Part shown: positions 1 through 7,929 of the stretch, piece by piece
How positions within the stretch are numbered: position 1 is the stretch's first letter
How the letters are laid out: each line of letters starts with the position of its first letter
Virus record (IMG/VR): IMGVR_UViG_3300005530_000008
Location: 1-61,902 of that record
Direction: 5' to 3' (one strand)
From: a virus
Length of the DNA stretch: 61,902 nt
Notes under the pieces: model-generated
What the model saw: only the letters and a program-made list of their open reading frames with translations
Databases searched by the model: none
What the model was told of the DNA's origin: nothing
Made by a program: the position numbers and the translations under genes

Positions 1-120
1 ATGTAAGAGTTGAGATAAAGTGCCAGGTGTGCGGTGGAGATGGAAAGGTTTGGACCAACACCGAACCTGCCACAAGCAGTGGACATTACATATCTTGTGG
101 TCGCTGCGGCGGCTCTGGGG
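1..120. repeat. Exact 120-bp terminal direct repeat, left copy
   Basis: Bases 1-120 are identical to 61783-61902. This makes the contig circular or terminally redundant with a unique length of 61,782 bp. An exact 120-bp match is typical of an assembler overlap, so it does not by itself prove a packaged terminal repeat. Confidence 0.97.
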
Positions 121-227
121 CAGTGGACCAGACTCCTTTTGGTTCTCACCACCAAATTTTTGCTCCAGGCCTTCAAGAACTTGAACTCATTGTTCGGTGC
201 ACTGGACCGGTGAAGCTCAAGGTATGA
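1..227 (+). CDS. Small DnaJ-type CxxCxGxG zinc-binding protein (3' part; begins at 61776)
   Basis: When the ends are joined, the frame opens at TTG 61776, directly after the stop of the previous gene, and ends here, giving 77 residues. The protein has two CxxCGG(D/S)G knuckles (CQVCGGDG and CGRCGGSG), the pattern of the DnaJ cysteine-rich domain, which would bind one zinc. It has no J-domain, so it is probably a small adaptor or DNA/protein-binding zinc protein rather than a chaperone. The next gene starts inside its stop codon (ATGA), so the two are translationally coupled. Confidence 0.75.
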   Translation, partial: VRVEIKCQVCGGDGKVWTNTEPATSSGHYISCGRCGGSGAVDQTPFGSHHQIFAPGLQELELIVRCTGPVKLKV

Positions 228-472
228 ATATCAACGTCACGAGAATCGAGACACGCCCCGAGTTCATCTACATCGTCGAAATCGATGGTAAGCGGACGAT
301 GATCACGAAGTGGCTGCAGCTTATGACGTTCTGGCGATTCAAGCGCAAGATCGCTAAGGACCTCGAAATCATTCTCGATGACATGAAACAAACTCAGTGG
401 GAAAAGGACCTCCGGGAGATCCTGGAGCGCTGCATCCACATTCCTGACCGCCGACTGGAGCCACGGGAATGA
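224..472 (+). CDS. Stand-alone copy of the phage primase C-terminal domain
   Basis: This 82-residue protein starts at ATG 224, overlapping the upstream stop. Its body aligns by eye with a segment in the C-terminal half of the primase at 9842-11332: both have an (I/V)E(I/V)(D/N)GK start, a WxxLxTFxRFKxK(I/V)xK centre and a Q(T/A)xWExxxxxxL end. That domain usually follows the catalytic and zinc regions in phage AEP-type primases. A free copy could be a regulatory partner of the primase or a remnant of duplication. The similarity is seen in the sequence; the function is inferred. Confidence 0.7.
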   Translation: MNINVTRIETRPEFIYIVEIDGKRTMITKWLQLMTFWRFKRKIAKDLEIILDDMKQTQWEKDLREILERCIHIPDRRLEPRE

Positions 473-520
473 ACAACGGTGTGCTAAGGCTTATGTTTCC
501 TATCTTATGGGAGGATTCTG

Positions 521-697
521 ATGGCGACGAAGTATTTCTGCGACAGGTGCGGTAAGGAAGTAGTGGACGGGAACTCGTTAAAGAAGTTTACGATCCCGAA
601 CGCGCTGCTTTCCGAGTCAACAAACACGTACGAGTTCTGCGCGCGTTGCATTGCTGAAGTTCGTTCATTCTGCGCGCCGAGGCCGAATGAAGGTTAG
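521..697 (+). CDS. Small zinc-ribbon protein
   Basis: A 58-residue protein starting at ATG 521 behind a good Shine-Dalgarno (GGGAGGA). Cysteines 7, 10, 40 and 43 form two CxxC pairs (FCDRC and FCARC) separated by about 30 residues, the layout of a treble-clef or zinc-ribbon fold. It belongs to the large set of tiny zinc proteins in this genome, and its start resembles the protein at 61500 (CDRCG(K/E)E). It overlaps the start of the glycosyltransferase gene. The molecular role is unknown. Confidence 0.7.
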   Translation: MATKYFCDRCGKEVVDGNSLKKFTIPNALLSESTNTYEFCARCIAEVRSFCAPRPNEG

Positions 698-1256
698 CGT
701 CATCTGCTTGTCCGACCGTCCCGACCTACTACCTACCCTCGTCTGGAGCCTTCATAATCAGACGCACAAAGATTGGGAACTCGTCATTCTCGACCAAACG
801 CCGACGTCGGACGTATGCCAGAACGTGAACGATATTCTTGTTCAGCATAAGAGTCAGGTCAAGGTTCGATTCGTTGAGCGAATCGGTGACTGGGGACAGG
901 CTCAAAAAGTGCAGGCTGCAAAAACCGTCGCCACCGGTGACGCGTTCATGTTCCCGAATGATGATTCATACTATATGCCTCGCGCTTTGGAGCTGATGTC
1001 GAGGACCTTGGCGATGAGGGAGAAGGACCTCGCGATTTGCGCCTGGATTTACGGCAAGTACGGCTATGGCTGGATGCCAGCACGTGCAAAAATCGGGTAC
1101 GTGGACGTCGGCGGATTCATGGTCACCCGTAAAACTTTCGAGCGGGTGGGCTGGCAGAGCTTTACGCAGACTGGCGATGGTGAGTTCGTCGAAGCGTGCG
1201 TAGAGATGGGAGCTCGGGTTGCGCTGATTGGGGAGACTCTGTATGTCCAAAATTGA
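687..1256 (+). CDS. GT2-family glycosyltransferase (GT-A fold)
   Basis: This 189-residue protein starts at ATG 687. The N-terminus (MKVSVICLSDRP, then SLHNQTHKDWELVILDQ) is the nucleotide-sugar-binding beginning of family 2 glycosyltransferases, and FPNDDS near residues 89-94 is the DxD-like metal motif. It is short for the family and lacks membrane segments, so it should be cytosolic. The cytidylyltransferase that follows overlaps it by 14 nt, suggesting a pair that makes and transfers an activated group. The acceptor could be phage DNA, a virion protein or a host glycan; nothing here decides which. Confidence 0.82.
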   Translation: MKVSVICLSDRPDLLPTLVWSLHNQTHKDWELVILDQTPTSDVCQNVNDILVQHKSQVKVRFVERIGDWGQAQKVQAAKTVATGDAFMFPNDDSYYMPRALELMSRTLAMREKDLAICAWIYGKYGYGWMPARAKIGYVDVGGFMVTRKTFERVGWQSFTQTGDGEFVEACVEMGARVALIGETLYVQN

Positions 1257-1719
1257 CTGGACTTTCATCGCAGCGCACAACCGAATTGCCCCGTGGCGGC
1301 GTGCGTACATCGGTGGCACGTTCGACTGTTTGCATCGCGGTCATCTGGCGCTGTTTGCTGCAGCCAAGAAGATCTCGAGCGAGCTTGTGGTGAGCGTGAA
1401 CCGAGATGAGTTCGCTACGCGGTACAAGCGGGTCCCTCTGATGCCCCTAGCGGATCGCATGGCTGTGCTGTCAGCGTGTAACTTGGTCGACCGCGTCATC
1501 CTCAACGAGGGGGATGAGGACAGCAAGCCGGCAATTCTAAGGGCCGAAGTCGACTGCATCATTCATGGCTCTGATTGGCTTGGCGACTCGTTACTTCAGC
1601 AAATGGGGCTCACGGCCGAGTGGCTCAAAGAGAAGCAGGTTGATCTGGTTATCCTGCCCTACACCGAGTGGACGAGCACAACGCAGTTGCTGGAAGCCTA
1701 CGAATCCCGCAAGAAATGA
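1243..1719 (+). CDS. Cytidylyltransferase-like nucleotidyltransferase
   Basis: A 158-residue protein starting at ATG 1243 and overlapping the glycosyltransferase gene. GGTFDCLHRGH (residues 24-34) is the nucleotide-binding HxGH motif of the CTP:glycerol-3-phosphate cytidylyltransferase and heptose-phosphate adenylyltransferase superfamily, and a WTSTTQL segment near the C-terminus matches the second signature (usually ISTT). It should join CTP or ATP to a phosphorylated small molecule with release of pyrophosphate. The substrate cannot be read from sequence. Coupling with the upstream glycosyltransferase suggests a shared pathway. Confidence 0.85.
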   Translation: MSKIDWTFIAAHNRIAPWRRAYIGGTFDCLHRGHLALFAAAKKISSELVVSVNRDEFATRYKRVPLMPLADRMAVLSACNLVDRVILNEGDEDSKPAILRAEVDCIIHGSDWLGDSLLQQMGLTAEWLKEKQVDLVILPYTEWTSTTQLLEAYESRKK

Positions 1720-1737
1720 GCTCGGGGCAAAAAGGTG

Positions 1738-1767
1738 TATACAACGGCTACTCGGGTGATGTATAAT
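1738..1767 (+). promoter_or_regulatory. Promoter for the TraR/DksA-like gene
   Basis: A TATACA -35-like box (1738-1743) and a perfect TATAAT -10 (1762-1767) are 18 bp apart. The start codon at 1777 is only 9 nt past the -10, with no ribosome-binding site, so the transcript is predicted to be leaderless. Confidence 0.75.
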
Positions 1768-1776
1768 AGTCTCCTC

Positions 1777-2214
1777 ATGAGCGACTGCGCGAACTGTCAT
1801 CAACCGCTATCTCCCGAACGACTTCTTGCGATGCCCGGTGAAACATGGTGTGCGAAATGCGTTGAAATGTCAGGGGATGTGGAGCGAATCACCGGCTACA
1901 TGTCCTGGGCCCACAAAACAGCTCCCGAGCTTATTCTTGGTCGGGACGCCGAATTGCTTCGACCTTATGACCGACGCGGCTTTCATGCCAGCTTGCCCCT
2001 CAACTCCAAGAACAACCCTCGAATGATTCAATCTGTTGAATCAACGAAGACCCACGCCATCTACTCGGCCGTTCCGGCTGCTCCTGAACCGGAGGTCGAG
2101 CCCGTGTTCTTCAACCCAGCACGCTGTCACCCCAACAAGCCGAGAATCACCCCAAAAGGACTGTGTCTCGACTGCGCGCTTGCGTGGTATAAGCAACCAC
2201 GAATTCCGCAATAA
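1777..2214 (+). CDS. TraR/DksA-type zinc-finger protein
   Basis: A 145-residue protein. Residues 4-28 fit the DksA/TraR zinc finger very well: CANC, a PLSPERLLAMPG stretch (known pattern CxxC-x2-P(I/L)-x3-RL-x-A-x-P) and CAKC. In phages and plasmids such proteins bind RNA polymerase in the secondary channel and modulate promoters. A second cysteine and histidine group (ARCHP, CLDC) lies near the C-terminus. It is read from a leaderless promoter. It is longer than classic TraR (about 70 residues) and lacks an obvious coiled-coil finger, so a different use of the zinc finger is possible. Confidence 0.65.
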   Translation: MSDCANCHQPLSPERLLAMPGETWCAKCVEMSGDVERITGYMSWAHKTAPELILGRDAELLRPYDRRGFHASLPLNSKNNPRMIQSVESTKTHAIYSAVPAAPEPEVEPVFFNPARCHPNKPRITPKGLCLDCALAWYKQPRIPQ

Positions 2215-2235
2215 TTACATCGGAGTAAAAAGGAT

Positions 2236-2265
2236 TGTACAACAGTACAAGGAACAGTTTATAAT
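2236..2265 (+). promoter_or_regulatory. TGTACA-type promoter before 2297
   Basis: TGTACA at 2236-2241 is followed by TATAAT at 2260-2265, with an 18-bp spacer. The downstream gene has a normal leader with an AAGG ribosome-binding site. Confidence 0.78.
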
Positions 2266-2296
2266 CTTTCAATCCGCTTGAAAGGTTAGGCGATAA

Positions 2297-2536
2297 ATGG
2301 CGACCGGTTACGCTCGTGCCCTCATGGACGCAACGCTAGACGAGCTGGCCTACGAAGCCCGTCGCGCCGTTGACTGCCTTCAGGTCACGTTGAACATTGG
2401 TGCTCCTGGTCCCCATCGAGAAGCAATTCGAGACCTGTGCACCATAAATGCAGAACTATTACGACGACTACGACTAGAGGAGAGCGACGTGGAAACGAAA
2501 CCGTGTGCGAAACCCATAAGGAGACTTGATGGCTAA
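2297..2536 (+). CDS. Hypothetical helical protein
   Basis: A 79-residue, mostly helical, charged protein starting at ATG 2297 behind a ribosome-binding site (AAAGGTTAGGCG) and the TGTACA-type promoter at 2236. Its stop lies 8 nt inside the start of the beta-helix gene, so they form an operon. I recognise no family or motif. Confidence 0.6.
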   Translation: MATGYARALMDATLDELAYEARRAVDCLQVTLNIGAPGPHREAIRDLCTINAELLRRLRLEESDVETKPCAKPIRRLDG

Positions 2537-4064
2537 CAGTGACGTCCGTTCCTACCTCACACAAGCCCAAAGCGCAATCGCGAGCGCAATCGCCGCCCTT
2601 CCAGCAGACTCGACCGTTCCACCGCCAGTTCCGCCGATACACGTTACAGCAGGTCAGAACCTTCAGACGGCTTTGGATGCTGCGGCAATTTCGGGCCAAA
2701 ATATCGTGATCGACGATCCCGGAACTTACGTAGGCGGCATTTTGCGTGGCAGAGACCCCAACTCAGCCCCCATCGACATCACGCAGAGTGTAACGCCACC
2801 GATGCCCGCAGGAACTCGAATTGCGACGGCTCCTCCGGTGTTCATTGCGCCAGTTGCTGGAACAAACACGAACATTGCTACGGCAAAAGGCGCTCATGGC
2901 TATGTGTTTAGAGGCCTCGGCTTCTCATCACCCGGAATCTACGGCCAGATGATTGCTCTGGAAACTGGAGCGACGACGGACGCAGACTTCCCTGACACGA
3001 TCGCCATTCAGGGTTGCTGGCTCGACGGCGGGAACGCGTGCAAGCGAGGTATTCAAGGTAACGCGAAGAACCTCGTTGTCATGGACTCGAAGATCTTCGG
3101 AGTCATGAAGATTGGTCAGGACACGCAGGCGATCGGCATCGCGACGGGTCCCGGGCCATTTCTTATTCAGAACAACTATCTTTCGGCGGGTTCGGAAACC
3201 ATGATCGTTGGTGGTGACGATCCGCTGATTCAGGGATTGATTCCAAGCAATGGCATCGTTCGTGGAAATTACTTCACGAAGGACATGGCTTGGATAACAA
3301 CCAAGCAAGTTGCGAAGAACGCTTTCGAGCTGAAGAACGCTGATAACTGGATCATCGAACATAACATCTTCGAGAACTCTTGGATTGACGAGCAGTCAGG
3401 GTGGCTGATTCAGTTCACCGTTCGCAACCAAGGCGGCAAAGCGCCGTGGTCGACGGTCAGCAATATTGAATTTGGATTCAACGTGTGCCGACGCGGGTAC
3501 TGTGGTATCAACCTGCTTGGCCTCGATGACGATACTCCGAAAGACAGCACCGTCGTTTATCCGTCTGTGCGGATGAACAACATCAATATCCACGACATCC
3601 TGTTCTACGACCTTGGTCGGGCGGACTTCGGATCTGGGACGAAGTTCGGAATTGGGCTGAACAACGGGATCAACAACCTGACGATGAAGAACCTCACGAT
3701 GCTTGGGCCAGTTTCTGAAATGCTCGCCCTAACGCTCGGCAAGTCGAACACGCCGTCGAACAACGCGCAAATCCTGAACAGCATCTTTTTCGAAGGCAAT
3801 TACGGGATCATGAGCAGTGCGCTGACAACTCCAGGAACGGCTTCCTGGCAGGCTGGCGTGGACGCGGCGTCGGTGTTCGACTACAACATGATTATCGCAG
3901 GCGGAGTTCGGAAGATTCCGTACCCCGGGGCCAATACGAAGGTCGTGCCCACGATGCCGATGACGCTGCCGTTCACGCCACCCGCAATGCTCGGCAACGA
4001 CGGCAACCAGGTCGGGGTCGATATCGCGAAGCTGCAGTCTCTTATTCCGGAGTTCACTTTCTAG
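2529..4064 (+). CDS. Right-handed parallel beta-helix (pectate-lyase-like) protein
   Basis: A 511-residue protein starting at ATG 2529 behind AAGGAG. After a short helical N-terminus and a proline-rich linker (about residues 30-40), repeated short strands rich in Asn, Ile and Val (NNYL, RGNYF, EHNIFEN, NLTMKNLTM, ILNSIFFEGN) indicate a right-handed parallel beta-helix. Such folds occur in phage tailspikes and depolymerases and in polysaccharide lyases. It is on the early strand next to the glycosyltransferase rather than in the tail module, so it could be a late-evolved spike or an enzyme acting on the host surface. No signal peptide is visible and I cannot assign catalytic residues. Confidence 0.75.
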   Translation: MANSDVRSYLTQAQSAIASAIAALPADSTVPPPVPPIHVTAGQNLQTALDAAAISGQNIVIDDPGTYVGGILRGRDPNSAPIDITQSVTPPMPAGTRIATAPPVFIAPVAGTNTNIATAKGAHGYVFRGLGFSSPGIYGQMIALETGATTDADFPDTIAIQGCWLDGGNACKRGIQGNAKNLVVMDSKIFGVMKIGQDTQAIGIATGPGPFLIQNNYLSAGSETMIVGGDDPLIQGLIPSNGIVRGNYFTKDMAWITTKQVAKNAFELKNADNWIIEHNIFENSWIDEQSGWLIQFTVRNQGGKAPWSTVSNIEFGFNVCRRGYCGINLLGLDDDTPKDSTVVYPSVRMNNINIHDILFYDLGRADFGSGTKFGIGLNNGINNLTMKNLTMLGPVSEMLALTLGKSNTPSNNAQILNSIFFEGNYGIMSSALTTPGTASWQAGVDAASVFDYNMIIAGGVRKIPYPGANTKVVPTMPMTLPFTPPAMLGNDGNQVGVDIAKLQSLIPEFTF

Positions 4065-4065
4065 C

Positions 4066-4191
4066 ATGCTTGATACGGCTCAGTTCGCCTTTCTGTTCTG
4101 GGCTGCGGCGGCGGTTGCACTCTGTAGTGTGATCGCCGCCGTTATTCTAGAACATGTGCTCCGTAAAATGTTCAGACGAAGTAAGAAGTAG
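4066..4191 (+). CDS. Small single-pass membrane protein
   Basis: A 41-residue protein beginning one base after the beta-helix gene's stop. Residues 6-30 form one hydrophobic helix (FAFLFWAAAAVALCSVIAAV) and the C-terminus is strongly basic (RKMFRRSKK), which predicts an N-out, C-in membrane anchor. The TAG stop overlaps the next promoter's -35 region. Its position fits either a membrane partner of the beta-helix protein or a small lysis or exclusion protein; the sequence does not decide. Confidence 0.62.
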   Translation: MLDTAQFAFLFWAAAAVALCSVIAAVILEHVLRKMFRRSKK

Positions 4192-4220
4192 TGTACATCT
4201 AAACTTTGAAGTGATACAAT
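4192..4220 (+). promoter_or_regulatory. TGTACA-type promoter, leaderless, for 4230
   Basis: TGTACA (4192-4197), a 17-bp spacer and TACAAT (4215-4220). The ATG at 4230 is 9 nt past the -10 with no ribosome-binding site. Confidence 0.82.
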
Positions 4221-4229
4221 AGCTCTTGA

Positions 4230-4676
4230 ATGGCAAGACCTATTGTAATTTGTCCCGTCTGCCGGTTCAAGGAAGAACCTAGTTTATGGCGCGGGCACAA
4301 CGTCATTGAGTATGACTGGTGCTACTGCTGCAGTTTCTGGGTTCAATGGATGGCCCAGCGAAATGATCCGAGATCAGTTCGCGTCGCTGGCCGCCACTAC
4401 TGGCTTTTAGACGATCTCGACTACCGTCGGAGATCGTATCCTTACGAAACAATTTGGGAAGTTGAGTTCCTCGATGGCCGGCTCGCTCGGTACGAGCACG
4501 TTCAGTGCCAGGGTGCGATACCCGACCGGTTCAGGGAATTCCTTCCAACAAATGTTCGAGAGCTTCGAATGCGAAACGGTGACGATGTTGCCGTTTCACG
4601 AATGACGAGCTCCGACCTCATCGCTGAGCGGCCATCGGCTCCGGTGAAAAAGCCCGAGGCTCAAAAGCTCTTCTGA
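4230..4676 (+). CDS. Zinc-binding hypothetical protein
   Basis: A 148-residue protein expressed from a leaderless TGTACA-type promoter. Cysteines at the N-terminus (CPVC near residue 8, then CYCC near residue 31) form a probable zinc ribbon. The central part is rich in Tyr, Trp and Arg, and the last 25 residues look disordered (Pro and Lys rich). No family recognised. Confidence 0.6.
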   Translation: MARPIVICPVCRFKEEPSLWRGHNVIEYDWCYCCSFWVQWMAQRNDPRSVRVAGRHYWLLDDLDYRRRSYPYETIWEVEFLDGRLARYEHVQCQGAIPDRFREFLPTNVRELRMRNGDDVAVSRMTSSDLIAERPSAPVKKPEAQKLF

Positions 4677-4837
4677 TGACCCTAGCGAAATTATTGCGGC
4701 TAGGTGAAGATACCATGGCACCTCAATCTTTATTTTCACGTAGGTGGCTTTCTGTGGTCACGCGAAGTGCTTTAACGCTTAGGAGAGGAGTATTTTCTAT
4801 GGAGGCTCGATGTCCCCAACGCAGCTTGCGCCACTAA
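4676..4837 (+). CDS. Possible small coupled ORF or leader peptide
   Basis: A 53-codon frame starts at an ATG overlapping the upstream stop (TGATGA) and runs 28 nt into the next gene. It contains an internal ATG at 4799 behind a strong AGGAGAGGAG, giving a 12-residue peptide whose own codons (ATGGAGGCTCG) hold the ribosome-binding site for 4810. The peptide is arginine-rich and unrecognised. It could be a real coupled gene, a regulatory leader, or chance. Confidence 0.3.
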   Translation: MTLAKLLRLGEDTMAPQSLFSRRWLSVVTRSALTLRRGVFSMEARCPQRSLRH

Positions 4838-5676
4838 ACTCTAGTGAGACCCAGTCGCAGCTCATCGTCCGACTTCTAAATCGTGGCGGCAAGATTCTTG
4901 TCGCCGGCGGGGAGACGAAAGACCTTCCCGAGCGCATCACTCGGCATCCTCAGATCATTATCTGGGATGACAACCAGCAGAACGTCCTCCACAAATCCGT
5001 TCCTTCGAATGTCCGAGCTATCATCTACAATCGCTGGGTTTCCCACGCGATAGCTGGTCAGCTTCGCGAAGCGGCTGGTAAACTCGGCGTTCCGGTCTTC
5101 CCGATGTTGAGAACTCGGGAAATCAAAGTTCTCCTCAGCGAAGTTGTTCAGGAGGTAGCTACTGTGGCAGAGGCTGATCCCATCATCGAAGAGCCGGTTA
5201 TTGAAGTGCCGCTCTCCGAGCCGACGACAGAACCTCAGGGGAAGGGGTTCATTACGGCCGAGGAACTGATGCGACCTGTGAAACGTGGAGAGACGAAAGC
5301 GATTCTCGATGCGGAATTGAAGCCGGGCGAATCCGGCACGATTGCGATGACCGAACGACTGATGCCGATTATCCGTTCGAAGTATCACATCAGCATGACA
5401 CCGGACGCGCTTCGTCAGGCGGTTATAAAGTACCGCACAAATGAGAAAGCTGCCGCTGCTGCTCGACGTCCGACGACTGTAAATTCTCAACCTGCCACGA
5501 AGGCGAAGATCAAAGTTCATACTGACGACTTCGTTGAGGTCGAAAAGTTGCTTCGTGATGCGAAAACGGCGATCGACTTGGCGCTCGAGTTCATCCCCAA
5601 GGTTCGCAAACGGGTCGAACTGCTGGAAGCTCGACGTCAAAAACTCATCGACCTGCTCGGCGGCGGGGAGGAGTAA
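4810..5676 (+). CDS. Hypothetical protein with a Rossmann-like N-terminal domain
   Basis: A 288-residue protein starting at ATG 4810 behind GGAGG. Residues 28-105 alternate strands and helices (KILVAGGETKDLPERI, then VRAIIYNRWVSHAI and LGVPVFPML), resembling the DUF2325-type fold in which a protein senses or pairs by a small Rossmann domain. A long acidic, Pro-rich linker follows, then a helical segment (about 150-210) and a C-terminal coiled coil rich in Arg, Glu and Leu. It may be a DNA- or protein-bridging factor. The DUF2325 link is a by-eye impression. Confidence 0.5.
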   Translation: MSPTQLAPLNSSETQSQLIVRLLNRGGKILVAGGETKDLPERITRHPQIIIWDDNQQNVLHKSVPSNVRAIIYNRWVSHAIAGQLREAAGKLGVPVFPMLRTREIKVLLSEVVQEVATVAEADPIIEEPVIEVPLSEPTTEPQGKGFITAEELMRPVKRGETKAILDAELKPGESGTIAMTERLMPIIRSKYHISMTPDALRQAVIKYRTNEKAAAAARRPTTVNSQPATKAKIKVHTDDFVEVEKLLRDAKTAIDLALEFIPKVRKRVELLEARRQKLIDLLGGGEE

Positions 5677-5698
5677 CCCCGCAAAGACTAAAAAGTAG

Positions 5699-5727
5699 TG
5701 TACTTTGGGTGTGGATTAGGTTATAAT
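5699..5727 (+). promoter_or_regulatory. TGTACT promoter before 5738
   Basis: TGTACT (5699-5704), a 17-bp spacer and TATAAT (5722-5727). The first usable ATG (5738) is 10 nt past the -10, giving a leaderless or nearly leaderless message. Confidence 0.78.
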
Positions 5728-5737
5728 GGGAAACATT

Positions 5738-6073
5738 ATGGTGATCATGGAGCCGATTGAGGAGCTCAACAACAGTCTGGCTTCCTCGTTTCCAAAGCAG
5801 GACAAGGAGTCGGGGCAGCCGCAGGAGTTGCAGGACGCACCGGAACAGCTCGCGAAGATGCTTGGCCGTCAGCGAGTTACGTACGAGCCGGTGTGGCAGA
5901 GCGTCAACCAGAACCCAGGAAAGTGGATTCCCGTTCTGTGCAATTCGTACCGCCGAGCACTTCTCCTGGCCTCTAGCGCGATGCAACATCGCACTCAGGC
6001 CTTCGAAGTCTGGCGTCGTGGTCGGCTTGTTTGTATCCGACTGTTGGCCGAGCAGCAGCGCGTCGCCGGGTAA
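5738..6073 (+). CDS. Hypothetical protein upstream of the helicase
   Basis: A 111-residue protein. ATG 5726 lies inside the -10 box and can be excluded, so 5738 or 5747 (MEPIEELNN) is the start. The N-terminal half is acidic and Gln-rich; the C-terminal half is Arg-rich and helical. It is read just upstream of the SNF2-type helicase (6-bp gap), so it may assist it. No family recognised. Confidence 0.58.
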   Translation: MVIMEPIEELNNSLASSFPKQDKESGQPQELQDAPEQLAKMLGRQRVTYEPVWQSVNQNPGKWIPVLCNSYRRALLLASSAMQHRTQAFEVWRRGRLVCIRLLAEQQRVAG

Positions 6074-6079
6074 ACTCGA

Positions 6080-7642
6080 TTGACGACCCCGGCGATCGAC
6101 TTCTCAGCGTTCAAGACTCCGCCCTTCAAGCATCAGAAAATTGGGGTGGAGTTCCTTGTCGAAAAACCTGAAGCCGCGCTGTTCGACGAGATGGGTTCGG
6201 GCAAGAGCTACCACTTCATCAACGTCGCCTGCGTTCTCTATGAAGCCGGTCTCATCGACACGCTCCTGATCGTCTGCCCAGGCGGTGTTATCTCCACCTG
6301 GGCGGGGCGAGAAAACGGCGAAATCATTCTCCACTCCTGGATTCAAGACTACGTCCAGCAGTATTCGACTCGGAACACCAGACTTCGATTCTACCCAGGA
6401 CTTCTACACTACATCGTTACTAACTACGAATTCATTCGAAACAAAAATCGTTACGACGGGCTAGTAAGTCAGATTCGTGGCCGTAAGGTCATGATCGTTT
6501 TCGACGAATCCTCATACATCACCTCCCACAAAGCCGCGCAATCAAAAGCCTCCCGAGACCTTCGCCAGTATTGCTCACGGGCATATCTGGCGAACGGCAC
6601 CCCCATCAACAACAACCTTATTGACCTCTACACGCCATTTGGAGTGCTCAATAAGAAGATTATCGGCGTACAGAATTGGTACGCGTTCAGGAACCGTTAC
6701 TGCGTCCTTGGCGGTTTCCAGAACAAGCAAATTATCGGTTACCGCAACGTTGAAGAACTGCAGCGAAAGCTGAAGCCTTACATTCTTCGTCGGTTGAAGG
6801 CCGACTGCCTGGACCTTCCGCCAAAGCTGTACAACGCCGTCGAAGTACCGCTGGAGAACGAAACGTGGCGCATCTACAAGCAGCTACGCGATGAAACCAT
6901 CACGTGGTTAGACTCTGCAACCCCGATCATGACCGTTGCGGCCATCGTCAAGATTGTTCGCCTGAGCCAGGTTACGTCCGGCATGATTGGTGGGATGAAG
7001 CGGAGTCTCGAGCTTGTCAAGTCGCTTGGCTTGGCTGACGACACGCTGTTCCAGAATGTTCCCAATAACGAGGAAGCCCTCGATGAAATCCTGAACCAGG
7101 AAGATATTCGTGTTATCTCAAGTGAGAAGCATGACTGGGCCGCAGAGTGGAACGGCGAACGAATCCAGGATGACCCGGAGTTCAGAGTAATCTTTTGGAC
7201 ACGGTTCAGGAAAGAGCAGGAGTTGCTGGCGGCGAAACTCCAGGCGCTTAAGAAAGCTCCTCGAGTTCTGCACATCATGGGCGGTCAAAAGAAGACAGAC
7301 CGCGAAGAGACGATCAGCATGTTCAACTCCTCACTTATCAGCGATCCAGTATCCCTGATTGGGCAGGTACTCGCTGGTGGAATCGGAACGAATCTTCAAC
7401 ACAAGTGCAATTGGGCGGTGTATGTCAGTAACGATTACTCGCTCAAGAATCGACTGCAGTCGGAAGATCGTATTCACCGTTCGGGACAGCTTAGGAGTTC
7501 GGTGAACTACATCGACCTGTTGGCGACTGGACCGAACGGACAGCGAACGATTGACCATGCTGTTCGACGGACGCTGATGAAGAAAGACGAGTTTGCGACG
7601 AACACGACGGCGTTTTGGCGTGCAGCCCTCTTAGAAGAATAG
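6080..7642 (+). CDS. SNF2-family superfamily 2 DNA helicase/translocase
   Basis: A 520-residue ATPase starting at TTG 6080. Motif I is GSGKS (residues 39-43), motif II is FDES (141-144, in place of DEAH), motif III is NGTPINN, and motif VI is DRIHRSGQ near the C-terminus, which is the SNF2 signature. The linker after motif III (RNRYC, then LKPYILRRLKAD) matches the SNF2 helical insertions. Such phage enzymes translocate on duplex DNA and are found in replication and recombination modules. No accessory nuclease domain is seen. Start choice is forced: no ATG precedes the conserved N-terminus. Confidence 0.9.
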   Translation: MTTPAIDFSAFKTPPFKHQKIGVEFLVEKPEAALFDEMGSGKSYHFINVACVLYEAGLIDTLLIVCPGGVISTWAGRENGEIILHSWIQDYVQQYSTRNTRLRFYPGLLHYIVTNYEFIRNKNRYDGLVSQIRGRKVMIVFDESSYITSHKAAQSKASRDLRQYCSRAYLANGTPINNNLIDLYTPFGVLNKKIIGVQNWYAFRNRYCVLGGFQNKQIIGYRNVEELQRKLKPYILRRLKADCLDLPPKLYNAVEVPLENETWRIYKQLRDETITWLDSATPIMTVAAIVKIVRLSQVTSGMIGGMKRSLELVKSLGLADDTLFQNVPNNEEALDEILNQEDIRVISSEKHDWAAEWNGERIQDDPEFRVIFWTRFRKEQELLAAKLQALKKAPRVLHIMGGQKKTDREETISMFNSSLISDPVSLIGQVLAGGIGTNLQHKCNWAVYVSNDYSLKNRLQSEDRIHRSGQLRSSVNYIDLLATGPNGQRTIDHAVRRTLMKKDEFATNTTAFWRAALLEE

Positions 7643-7654
7643 GCGGATAATCAA

Positions 7655-7861
7655 ATGGATCGTGGCTCTGTGGCTCGAGTTGGGACAACTACACATGGGC
7701 TGTCACCCCAGAAATTTTGTCTCGAGTGCGATCGAATGAGAACGACCTTTACGGGAATTTCGGAAGACGGCCGTTACGTCGAATGCTGCTTTGTGTGCGA
7801 ACACGAGATTCGCACTATTGTGAACAACACGGAAGCAAGCAGAGAACGGAGGTACATTTAA
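7655..7861 (+). CDS. Small zinc-ribbon protein
   Basis: A 68-residue protein with two CxxC pairs (CLEC and CFVC) about 20 residues apart, as in a rubredoxin-like zinc ribbon, followed by a charged tail. It starts at ATG 7655, 12 bp after the helicase gene. No specific family recognised. Confidence 0.6.
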   Translation: MDRGSVARVGTTTHGLSPQKFCLECDRMRTTFTGISEDGRYVECCFVCEHEIRTIVNNTEASRERRYI

Positions 7862-7876
7862 CGCGATAAAATGTAG

Positions 7877-7905
7877 TGTACATCGGGGCTAACACGTGGT
7901 ACAAT
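7877..7905 (+). promoter_or_regulatory. TGTACA-type promoter for the cold-shock gene
   Basis: TGTACA (7877-7882), a 17-bp spacer and TACAAT (7900-7905). The gene at 7930 has a short leader with a GAGG ribosome-binding site. Confidence 0.85.
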
Positions 7906-7929
7906 AGGCACAGTCGAAATGAGGCGGTT

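Noticed and set aside
1-120. The exact 120-bp end repeat as a real packaged direct terminal repeat
   Set aside because: Its length and exactness equal a common assembler overlap and there is no supporting coverage data, so I only use it as evidence of circular or terminally redundant assembly.
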